The translations under genes were made by a program, and so were the position numbers. The notes under the pieces are model-generated. The model made no database searches and was not told where the DNA came from. It worked only from the letters and a program-made list of their open reading frames with translations. A DNA stretch of 64,000 nt from Dendrolimus kikuchii (taxonomy: Eukaryota; Arthropoda; Insecta; Lepidoptera; Lasiocampidae). This document shows positions 25,601 through 37,600 of the stretch, piece after piece; positions within the stretch are counted from its first letter, which is position 1; every line of letters starts with the position of its first letter. The stretch lies in NCBI GenBank assembly GCA_019925095.2, contig CM034388.1:806001-870000 (forward strand), read 5' to 3'.

Positions 25601-28600
25601 AATAATGCGGGAACATTTCAAACTTCCCACCTTCGAGGAAGTGACCACTCAATTGTCAGGTGCTAAGGTTTTCAGCACATTAGATGCAAAGCATTCATTT
25701 TGGCAAATAAAGCTGTCGGAAACAGATTTATGTACTTTTAATACGGCATTTGGAAGATATAAGTTTTTGCGTATGCCTTTTGGTATTTGTTCAGCTTCAG
25801 AGATTTTTCACAAAAGGTTATTTGATTATCTCTATGATCTTGAAGGTGTTATTCAGTTTGCGGATGACATTTTAGTGTATGCTTCCAGTAAACGTATTCA
25901 CGATCAAAGGTTAAGAGCTGTATTACAAAGATGTAGGGAGATAAATATTAAATTAAATAAACAAAAGTGTAACATAGGAGTGCCGGAAATAAAATATTTA
26001 GGTCATAAAATCTCAGAAAAAGGTATATCACCAGACGATTCACGTATAGAAGCAATAAAAAATATGCCTACACCAACTAACACAAAGGAAATTGAACGAT
26101 TTTTAGGCGTAATTACCTATGTTAGCGGCTTTATTCCCAATTTTTCAGAAGAGACCGCATATTTACGCGAATTATTAAAAAAAAGATGTAGAATGGCATT
26201 GGGAAGATAGACATCAAAATAGTTTTGAAAGAATAAAACTCCTCCTCACGACGCCACCTGTTTTACAATATTACACTCTAAAAAAACCTATAACAATATC
26301 CGTAGATGCGAGTAAAAATGGTCTGGGCGCTTGTTTATTGCAAGATAATTTACCCGTATCATACGCGTCTAAGGCTCTCACTAAAACGGAACAGTCATAT
26401 GCCCAAATAGAAAAAGAATTATACGCCTGTGTATTTGCATGTGAGAAATTCTATACATATATATATGGTAGGTCGGATGTAGTAATCGAAACGGATCACA
26501 AACCTTTAGTTAGTATTATAAATAAACCACTAGTAAATGCCCCACCGCGCCTACAAAGAATGCTATTACGTTTACAGCCATATTCCTTTCAACTTGTTTA
26601 TAAGCCGGGAAAATACTTATATATCGCTGATACGTTATCGCGGGCAGTTGCACCGACCGACGGCCGGGAGGCGCACGCGTCGCCGCGCGATTATTTACAC
26701 ATGCAAGCTCAGGTGTGCGCGCTCTCAGCAGGGAACCACCTCACTGACACACATCTATTAAAAATTCAAAAACATACTAAGGATGATACCGAGTTACAAA
26801 GCTTAATTAAAATGATTAGAAATGGCTGGCCAGATGGTAAAGACAAAATAGATAATATATTAAAACCCTATTGGGATTACAGAGATAATTTAACGGTAGA
26901 TTTTGATATTGTATGGAAAGGGTGTAGAATCGTAGTACCAAAAAGTTTAAGATATGACATGTTAAAAATTATCCATACGGGTCACTTGGGAGCGGAAAAA
27001 TGTAAATTACGTGCCCGAGAATCAGTTTTTTGGCCAAATATAAACACACAAATAACAGATTACCTATCAAATTGTCAAGCTTGTTTGACTTATAGGAGAC
27101 AAAACTGTAAGGAGCCGTTGATAAATCACGAGATTCCCGGGTCACCCTGGCAAAAACTAGGCGCGGATATATTTCATTTTAAGAATCAGTCTTTTATTGC
27201 TGTCGTCAATTACTTTAGTAAATTTATAGAAATTGATGAATTAATGACTTTAAAATCGATTTCTGTAATTAACAAATTAAAGAATATTTTCTCTCGACAT
27301 GGTATTCCGCAAGTATTATTCACGGATAACGGTCCTGAATTTTCCTCACTCGATTTTAAGAACTTTTGTACACAATGGAATATAGAACATCAAACGTCTT
27401 CTCCCCGATATCCTCAATCCAATGGGCAAGTTGAACGTGCCATTCAAACCGTTAAAAATATCATGAAGAAGGCCAACTTTGAGGGTTCGGAGTTTAGGCT
27501 TGCTTTATTGGAATATTTAAATACCCCATTAAATAGAGACATGCCCTCCCCGGCGGAATTATTGTATAATAGAAAACTGCGCAGTACGCTGCCTAGCATA
27601 AGCAATTATTTCAATTCAAAATCACATAACGACATCCATTCGAAGTTGATATCTCGTCAGAAAAAACAAAAACTATATTACGATAGAACAGCGCATCGAC
27701 TGAAACCGTTACAGGTGGGACAAAGAGTTAAAGTAAAATGTGGAAATATCTGGGAGCCCGGAAGTGTACACAAAATTGTTAACCCTCGATCCTATATAAT
27801 AAAAATGTACTACAGGGGAAACTATTTACGACGTAATAGGAAACATATGATAATTGATTCGGAAACTTATAACGAACCATCTTTCGAATATTCACAATAT
27901 GATGACATCTTAACTTCAGACAGATTTATTAGCCCACAAGTATGTCCCAGCTCCAGTAATCCAGTCGATAATTTAACTAATTACCGTACCCGTTCTGGCA
28001 GGGAAGTGATACCTCCTGATCGATGGACCTGCCCAGGGGACCTTCGAGTCCGACGTCGTAACAGAAATTAAGTATATTGATGATTCGTATAAATAAATTT
28101 GTATTATTTTAATTTATTTAATTGATTTGTAATTGTATATAGGTAATTGTGTATTTAAAACATCAAAAAAAAAAAAAAAAACTAAACATGTTATAAAGTT
28201 CTGTAGTAGTAGTGAAACAAGGACTTATAAAAATAATATAATTAGATAAAAGAATATATAAAATATATTAGTATAATAAATTAATATTTAGGAAAGATAT
28301 TACTTATATTGATTAAAATTCTAAGGAAAGAAAGGTGGTGGGTTAGAGATTTCCATGGACTTTAAAATATGTATATTAAAGTCATGTGTAAGTCAACAAT
28401 TTAATTAATTAATTATTATATTTTTTTTAATTTTCATCTCTTCTTTCTTATTTATTTTAATAAGGGGATTGTAGGTGTATGCATTATAATGTAAATGAGG
28501 GTAGATAGAAATAAATCAGTTATGGCGTACACGGTTGTTTCATTGTTAAGTTCTCTATAAATTTGTTATAGGTTATCGATATGCCCGAGATTAGAAGGCG

Positions 28601-31600
28601 GCAATGGGTACCGCCCTACAGAAAGCGAATGCGACCCAGGCCAAGACTGCAGCGGATTCCGCCAGAAGAAATGACCCAGCCGATGACGGAGGTATCAAAG
28701 TTGAAAAAGGTTAGTAAGAATCGCCCGCCGGAGCACACCTACTCTCCGCGCCCCGCATACCGCCGAAGCGCTGCTGGCGCAATTAGCAGCTAGGCGTCGG
28801 ACGGGATGAGGAATATAAGAGGCAAAAATTGGCCATTATTCACATTCACTCACTCACTACAGACACAAGTAGCCATACAAGATTAGCTTAGGCGTGTTGC
28901 TGGAGAGTTTCTTCCGCCGCTTCTTCTCCTCCAGCTATAACGTTGCGAAGCGGTAGTAATGATAGACTAGGATCGGCTCCGCCGGCGGAGTCGATAATGA
29001 GTCCCCAAATAATCACTTCAGCCTGTTGGCTTAGCTCATTCAGCCTTTTACGGCTAAATCTCAATATAGAGTCAATCCCCCGCAGCGGTCGAGCCGAGGT
29101 CGAACCTCACAGAAGGTGGCTCCTCGAGCGCGCTGCTTCCGGGCCGAACGCCTCCGCTCCCACGGAGGCGGGAAGCCCCCAAAGTCCGGTATCGCTAGCT
29201 CCGGTCCGGTAGCTCCAAAAAAAAAAGATTAATTCAGACATTCCTCAGCCATTCATATATTATACTATAATTCTCAACGACGACTCTCTTGCATGATTTG
29301 TGCTTATTCTATGTATATTTCTAATTTAATAGCAATAATCATACAGTCCATTATATGAAAATAAATGAAAGAAAGGAAATATTTTATTTAGGATAAAAAC
29401 TAAGTTAATATAAATAGAAAAGGAAAAAATAAGTCCTAAATTGGACCCAGTCTCAGCATAATGCTAGCCAACAAGGACTAGCGCTGTTCTTCCGTCTGGG
29501 ACCAGAAAGTGAAGTCACGGTGGACATTACAACACATAACAACAACAAAATATATAGTATAATGCAGTTTGATAAAGTTTAATAAATTGTAGACTAAAAA
29601 AAATATATATGTAAAAAGAGTTATGAATGTCAAAGAAGCAAGTGAGGTGTGTAAGAATAAGCCTAAATGGCGCTCTGTTGTTCGTGCCTACCCCACAAGG
29701 GAACTGGCGTGAAGTTATGTATGTATGTATGTATGTAAAAAGCAATAATTTAAAAACGTAACACCTACATATATAAAACAACTGTAGCAGCAACGAAACA
29801 AATAACATATATCTTTGACGGCTTCTGTAGTTGAGCGGGCTAAGCCTTTGCCGGCCTACCTCACTGCAATGCAGAGGCTCCGGGTTCGATTCCTGGTGTA
29901 GTAAATTTCGGAAACGTATTTTCTCCGTTATTTACTATGGTCTGGGTGTCTGGGATCGGCCCCAGAGTAGTCCGTTGTATATTACCCATAACACAAGCGT
30001 AACTTGCTTAATTTGGGGATATACAATGTGTGTGTTTGTCTGCCGATTATTATTATTATTATTATGTCTTTCAAGATCACGGGCCGTAAAAATGGCCCGG
30101 ACTTTTGGGGGGCTTGCGTGGGGCCATGGGAAGGCCAACACGTAGAGGCCCCTTGACAAATTTAATGTAAATGTGGCGTGACACTGACCGGCGATTATCC
30201 CTGTCCACACCATGTAGTAATGCACCCAAGGACAAGCCCCGGCCAGTGTAGGACTATTGTGGGAAATGAGGACAAAAAGTACCGGGCTATTGTGGTGAAC
30301 TGCTAATGGTAATAGGGGTCTGGGAATATGGGGACTATGGCGTATGCCCGTCGCAATGTTCAGGGAACATGGAAAAATGGGCAGACGGTGACTCGCCACT
30401 CCCTGCATGGGCCCCAAAAAATGCCATAAAGACAGGGGCAACATGGGTGTGAGTGGCTAAGGGGTGCGAGACGTGGGCTACAGGTTCACCGAAGCTACTT
30501 CCGACGTTAGAACATTTATCACTTTCACCCCTGGAGCTTGAGTCTTAGCTTTAGCGATCTAATGGGATAGTTTCCGGGATAAAAGGATATTTGTCTCTCT
30601 GTTTGTTATCCTTTTACGGAAAGACTTTTGGACCGATTTGGCTGATACTCGGTACATATGTAATTTGAATACCGAGGGTGGACATGGGATATTTTTCATC
30701 CCGGATAATGGGATAGATTTTGGGATAGATTTATGTAAAGATTATCCCAAAAGTGGGACATGCTTTGGTTGGTTTTGTGATTTGCCATTTTCATCATTTT
30801 GGTTATTTTGTCCTTTTTGCCCTTTTGCCCTTTTGCCCTTTTCACCTTTTGCCCTTTTGCCCCTTTGCCCTTTTGCCCTTTTGCCATTTTGCCCTTTTGC
30901 TCTTTTGCCCTTTTGCCCTTTTGCCATTTTGCCCTTTTGCCCTTTTGCCATTTTGCCCTTTTGCCCTTTTGCCCTTTTGCCATTTTGCCCTTTTGCCCTT
31001 TTGCCCTTTTGCCCTTTTGCCCTTTTGCCCTTTTGCCCTTTTGCCCTTTTGCCCTTTTGCCCTTTTGCCCTTTTGCCCTTTTGCCCTTTTGCCCTTTTGC
31101 CCTTTTGCCCTTTTGCCCTTTTGCCCTTTTGCCCTTTTGCCCTTTTGCCCTTTTGCCCTTTTGCCCTTTTGCCCTTTTGCCCTTTTGCCCTTTTGCCCTT
31201 TTGCCCTTTTGCCCTTTTGCCCTTTTGCCCTTTTGCCCTTTTGCCCTTTTGCCCTTTTGCCCTTTTGCCCTTTTGCCCTTTTGCCCTTTTGCCCTTTTGC
31301 CCTTTTGCCCTTTTGCCCTTTTGCCCTTTTGCCCTTTTGCCCTTTTTTGTCCTTTTTGTCCATGTTGCTCTTTTTGTCCTTTTTGCTGATGTTGTCCCTT
31401 TTGTCATTTTTGTAGTTTTCATTGACGGGGGATATAGATAAATAAAACTAGGACTGTTTGTAATAGAGGATGAAAGTTTGGATGAGACCAATCATTTCTC
31501 AAGTTCATAGATATAAAAATGCATCGTCTATAAAAATGCGATAGTAACTCGATATGTCTTTCTGTTAAGTTTTCGGAAAACACTGGGAATACTGGATCGT

Positions 31601-34600
31601 TTTTATTTTAATTTTGTTTAAATGTAGTTTTAATGCCGAAAATGGACATATATACTCATGCCAAGAGATCGGCATGAGAATATATCAAGCATCGAGTTTG
31701 CGATATAAAATGAAGTGAATTTTTCGGGGGCAAATGGCACTAACATAAAAATGGTGTACATTCTTGTCATGCAAGCTCGTCTGTTCTTAAGGCTCCTGAC
31801 ATCACCCTCCGCTAGTACACGATCGATTTGATCATGGAAGGTGTGTCGTGGCCTTCCACGACTTCTGCATCCATCCACTTTTGCATTGTATATCTGTTTA
31901 GTCATTCTTTCATCATGCATCCCTTTCCTTACCTTCACCCCGACACTCTCTTTCAGACTAACTCTCTTTCTTACTTCGGTATTACGAACGCGGTCCGCGA
32001 GCGTCACTCCGCAGATTTTGCGCAGTGCTCGCATCTCGACCGCGTTTACTCTACTTTCATGCTCTCTCTTCCATACCCAACTCTCGCATCCATATTTTTA
32101 CGTATAGTTTTATTATAATGTTAAATTAATTAAGCAACAAATATATGTAAAGTACATTAATTATGAGCAGGTTAATGAATACAATAATTTCGTTAGATCT
32201 GGCATAACTTCCAACAAGTGGAGAAGAACAAGATGATACTCCAAGGCAGTATAGCGTGCAATTCAAAACGTTACTCGTCTACCGCGTGTGGTAAGTGTTG
32301 AATTATAGCAGTTGAGACTCGGCTAGACTACGACACTGTACATCGTTCACTCTGTACACAACGAGTGTCCCGACACCAGTATGTCTGAGTGTTAGTGTCG
32401 CTCATGACTGGTGGTATACACTAGAGATGGATGCCGCGAATAGTGATTTGGCTGAATATCGAATACTGAATATTCGGCCACGCTCTAGGCTGAAGCGCCG
32501 ATTTGTCCTTTATGTCCGATTTGTCCGTCCCATTTGCCCAATTTGTCCGACTTGTCCGATTTGTCCAATTTGTCCGAGTTGTCCGATTTGTCCAATTTGT
32601 CCGAGTTGCCCGATTTGTCCGAGTTGTTCGATTTGTGAGATTTGTCCGAGTTGTCCGTTTTGTCCGTTTTGTCCGATTTGTCCGAGTTGTCCGATTTGTT
32701 CTATTTGTCCGATTTGTCCCAGTTCTTTGATTTGTCCCATTTGTCAGATTTGTTCGGTTTGTCCGAGTTGTTCAATTTGTCCTTTTTTTGCTATAATTTT
32801 GTTTAAATGTAGTTTTAATACCGAAAATGGACATAAATACTTTTCATATCCAGAGATGGGATAGTTTGCGATATAAAATGAAATTAAACCTCCGAGTGCA
32901 GCACTAACATAAAAATTGAGTACAATGTACCCTGTATTAAGGCCTGCTCTTTAAACAAGCAGCACGCCCTACAAGTTGACTTTGTTGGTAAAATCTAGTA
33001 TATATATATACTTGTGCAATATGTGCGTTATTTTTCATGATTTGGTATTCGGTAATCAACCGAATAGTATACAGTATTCAGCTGAATATCGGCGAATAGG
33101 TCAATTATCGAATAGCAGCCCAATATTCGTGGCATCTCTAGTATACACGTTGTAGATAAATAAGTTCTATTTAAATTATGAATGCAACTCATTGTAACTT
33201 TAAATTAATTATATTATTATTATAATTTTTCAAACTACAAAATATCGAATTGCATGTAGTGTTTGCCTATAAGTAATTACTGCATTTGCCATGTTTTTTT
33301 TTATAAAGCTATGTACGTCCTTGGTATTAGTGCAAGTAATTGTTGATAGACCAAATAAATAAAATAAAAACTTATTATAAAAATCATCGTTTACATTAAT
33401 TAAGTTAAACATATTGTATGATACGACCATTAAGTATAGAATTAGCGGCTATGTAAATACGTAGTGCCCAAATCTCTCTCTGGTTGTGATGTTCAAATCA
33501 AACAGGTTGGATATTCTTCGCTATACTAGAAATGAAATTTACGTGGAATAAGGAAACTACCAACATTTCTCGAGCACTAATTTTACGTGTGAATAGTTCG
33601 GACACTAATTCCGTATAGTTGTTCATTAACACTGCCTAGATACAAAAACAGATTGGTTAAGTGTAATAAGTATAGAAATTGATGTCTGACATTTGTGTCG
33701 CAATGTCTGTCGTGGTCAAAACCTAGCTCTAGAAATGTAGTTGTTCATTAACACTGCCTAGAGAAAAAAACAGATTAGTTAAGTGTAAAAAGTATAGAAA
33801 TGAATGTCTGACATTTGTGTCGCAATGTCTGTCATGGTCTAAACCTAGCTCTAAAAATGTAGTTGTTCATTAACACTGCCTAGATAAAAAAAACAGATTG
33901 GTTACGTGTAATAAGTATAGAAATTGATGTCTGACATTTGTGTCGCAATGTCTATCATGGTCTAAACCTAGCTCTAGAAATGTAGTTGTTCATTAACACT
34001 GCTTAGATACAAAAACAGATTGGTTACGTGTAATAAGTATAGTAATAGATGTCTGACATTTGTGTCACAATGTCTGTCTTGGTCTAAATCTAGCTCAAGA
34101 AATGTCATACTGAACACAATTTCACAGTAAGTTTATTATGTAATTTATATTTTAAAAAATTTGGTGATGCGTGAGCCTCGAAACTGGAGTACAAACGAAG
34201 TAATTTTTCGTTGGTAATTACTGATCAATATATTACAACAAAAAACTATTGTTATCCGTGCAGGAACGGAGAAAGAATACGATTTCTTGCGGCCGGGCGG
34301 CTTGTCGTAAGAGGGGACAAAACAACCTATAGCTAGGTGGTAGGGTATTTACCCGTCTAGATGGCTACTACCCCTGGTCTAGAGTATGCCGCCATAACAA
34401 CTTGAGTTGTGTTCCGGCATTAGTGACCAGGTTCCAGTTTCCCTAAGAGAGCAGCAGCGCATTTGTAGCACCTTTGGTGTTGCAAATGTCTATAGGCGAT
34501 GGTAACCGCTTTCCGTCAGGTGGGCCGTCTGTCTGTCTGCTGAACTCGTGCAATAAAAAAAAGTTATAATCACCCATTTAGTTTCACCCATTTAGTTTTA

Positions 34601-37600
34601 AATTATTGACATGAAACCATTTTACTCTTTACATTTTTTTTTTTCAAAACAGGATAGCTTAAATATCTTAATCTTTATAAAGGAGAGATAAATAATTTCG
34701 TTTGTTTTTAAATAGTACTTCACTTTATGTTTAAATATAATAAAAGGAATGTTTTTGTGTGTGTGTGTTTGAGTGGGTCCCGGGAAGGTTTACAGCCACA
34801 ATTGGAACCGGTAGGTGGCGCTAAGATCGGGTTCTAGAATCCTCCTAATCACCGGGAGCGATGTTGGTGATTTTGTTTCTGTGTGTTTGAGTGGGTTCCC
34901 GGATGGTTTAGATTCACGGTTAGAACCGGTAGGTGGCGCTGAGATCGGGTTCTAGAATCCTCCTAATCACCTGGACCGTTTTTGGTGATTTGGTTTTTGT
35001 GTGTTTGAGTGGGTTCCCGGATGGTTTAGATTCACGGTTAGAACCGGTAGGTGGCGCTGAGATCGGGATCTAGAATCCTCCTAATCATCTGGACCGATTT
35101 TGGTGATTTTGTTTTTGTCTCATGAAACAAAGTCTTTTAGGAATTCAGAAAATATGGCCGTCCGAAGTTCGCCAGGTCAGCTAGTTCACAATAAAATAGT
35201 GTTGCATCTGAAAAACAATCGCCACTGTGGGATCCCCGCTATCGCCCGAAAATCAAGGACGTTGGCTTTGTTGCAAGCCTTAATATCCTAATACGTTTAG
35301 GTTCGCAAACTGCTTGTATAGCGGTCGTGTGTCGAGCGCTCCTAGAAGAGAAGACTCCCGCTCAACTGATTCGTAGCGATGTCGACGAATTGATCGAGTC
35401 TGGCGATCGATATTACAGGCAGTGCATGCTGGCTATGAAGTGCTATAAAGGTATATATCTATAGTTCATTGTATTTATTAATTAGTAGTCGCCAATGATT
35501 TTTACTGCGTTATCGTTCTTCCAAAGTACATCCGATACGCAAAAATTTTAACCCTCAGTTAGAAGTAAGGTGTCACCCTTAACCTTTATTTACTTGACAC
35601 TTACATTGCAAATGCGTTAGCTATACGAACTGTCCGTAATAACTTAATGCAATGTTACAAATGCTTGGCTTCGAAATAAAATAGGGATAATACTTAAATA
35701 TATCGTTAAAGGAGAAAAAACCTAGTTTCATCTATATACATAGAACCAGCAGTTTCTTGAGGAGAGACGGACAGACGAACGGGCTATTTCACAAGGATTA
35801 CGTTATTGTCAAAAAGGTCACGGAATGCTAAAAACAGCACGTTCATTTTCGCGAATGTTACTAGTTGACGTAAGAGCGTCACGTATAGCGCACGTTGTGG
35901 GTTGTATTTTGTAAAAAAAAACGTTTGTCAGAATCAAATAATTTAATGAATTAGCTTACCTTATATTCGCAGGCAAACCACAGCTACAGTTGAATCAACT
36001 TCTGACGTCGTTCTACTTTCACGACATCCGTTACACGATCAAACTCCTAGAGCTTGAAAAGGGACTGCTGGCGAAACATCCCGATAATATACAATCCGCG
36101 CCCGATTTGATGGCGTAAGTTTTGTTTGGGTTTATTTTGGTCGAGAGGTGCTTAAAATATAAGAAAACAATACTAATGAATGATTCAATTATATTCTTAG
36201 ACGATTCTCTTTCGTTGCTTCGTCTGAATCGAAAGATGCGAAGTGAACCGTGTAATATTAGCTTTATGTGTCTGTTTTAAACTATCTCCCATCAGATTGA
36301 TGGAGAAACGCATCGGCTCGACGTACATGATGATATTATCCGTCGGTGATGATCGTCATTTTCTCATATGGGGGAACCCGCCTCAAGCCGAAGCCGGTAG
36401 TAACGTCAAGACTATATGCTATATATTCGATCCGCATATGCTGAATGAGATGGGAGAGCCGCACAAATTGTGAGTCATTCTTTCTTACGTACATTCGTTC
36501 ATTTATTTGTTTTGACTGTCAAATTAGTATGTTCTTCGGCTCTACTTTTAATAGAATCTGTAGAGGCAATCGAATGTAAGGTCTTTATCTCAGCGTAAGC
36601 TCAGATAATAACTTTCTTCTGGCAACTGGTTTCGGGAAGGGTCATGGTGTCGGCGGCTCGGATTGAACCATTCTTCGCGTTGGCTCCGCCAGCGGCATGG
36701 CCGGCCAGTCTTGGCATCCGATGGCCATCAACAGTGTCTTCAAATTAAAATGACACGTACTAAAGTTTCTATATCTTAACATGGAAAAGAATACTATAAT
36801 AAGAAATGACAAAGGATCATCAGAAAACGTAACTACCAGTCCCTTCTTAGTCAGTTCAATCGGCGTGTAAAGTTGAAGTCTTATCTAGCTCCTTTTCAAT
36901 GTCTTAAATTAAATTAAATTGTAAAGGAGCTCGGGACTTTTACTTCTCTAGCTGGTTATTTTCCTTACTGTCGCAGGTTCGGTGCCGCTGCGTTTCTCCG
37001 CTACGCCGGCGTGTCTTCTTTCGTCGTGGACTTTTTAGCAAACTATGGGGATTTGGACGCTGCCAGGAGGGGTACTCCAAAACCTCCCATAACATTGACT
37101 AACATCGAAGTGAGTTTTGTCAGCTTAAGAGATTTCTATTGTCTTTGTTACTATCCAATGGTGATTGTTTTGTTAGTTCTTTTAGAGCCGATTTCTATTT
37201 TTACTAAGCATTTATTTGCCTTACTGATGGTTATTTGAGATCAATTTTATTTCAAGAAAGAAAACAAACGTTATGGTGTTTGAAAGAGAAGAAACCAGAA
37301 CGAATGCAAGCATAATGGTCGATGATGTTATGCTGGAGCAAGTGAGTGAGTTTGTATATCTTGGATGTGCTTTTAGCAGGGATGGAATGTACACCGCTGA
37401 TATAGAAAGAAGAGTGAATTTGGGGAATAGTGTGAATGGAGCGTTAGGTAAACTTCTAGGCACTAAGAACCTCAGCCAGAAGGCCCAGCTTGCCATACAC
37501 AACGCGGTGCTGGTACCTACGCTCACATATGGAAGCGAGAGTTGGGTATGGAAGAGAAAGCATGAAAGTAGAGTAAACGCGGTCGAGATGCGAGCACTGC

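Larger units (their letters stand above)
23803..28565 (+). mobile_element. Ty3/gypsy LTR retrotransposon, nearly complete
   Basis: An identical 89-bp direct repeat (23803-23891 and 28473-28561) bounds a PBS, one gag-pol reading frame with a single break, and a purine tract (ataaggggattg) just before the 3' repeat. Candidate 5-bp target duplication ttata at 23798-23802 and 28566-28570. No env-like frame. Identical terminal repeats suggest recent insertion, although 89 bp gives little resolution. It lies in sense direction in intron 3, and its right end is at the acceptor of exon 4. Confidence 0.85.

Noticed and set aside
28581..28793. 70-codon frame starting at ATG 28581
   Set aside because: It is exon 4 read past its donor into repeat Z.
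28943..29212. 89-codon GC-rich frame
   Set aside because: Within an A-tailed retroposon-like block; no splice or domain support.
29822..30060. tRNA gene
   Set aside because: Only A- and B-box-like parts; no complete cloverleaf or acceptor stem; repeated elsewhere with a tail, so a SINE.
30638..31491. Long open frames on both strands rich in Cys-Pro-Phe or Lys-Gly
   Set aside because: They are frames through the 8-bp minisatellite; no start context, no other coding signal.
32427..32864. Overlapping frames with Cys-Pro-Ile and Val-Arg-Phe repeats
   Set aside because: They read through the 9-bp array inside the hAT element.
33617..34106. CRISPR-like array
   Set aside because: Units are whole tandem copies without unique spacers, in a eukaryotic intron.
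35200..35321. 5' extension of exon 6 (start after aaaatag at 35199)
   Set aside because: Open and even in phase with exon 2, but it would exclude exons 3-5, and the start at 35322 fits the phase of exon 5 and the alignment with module 2.
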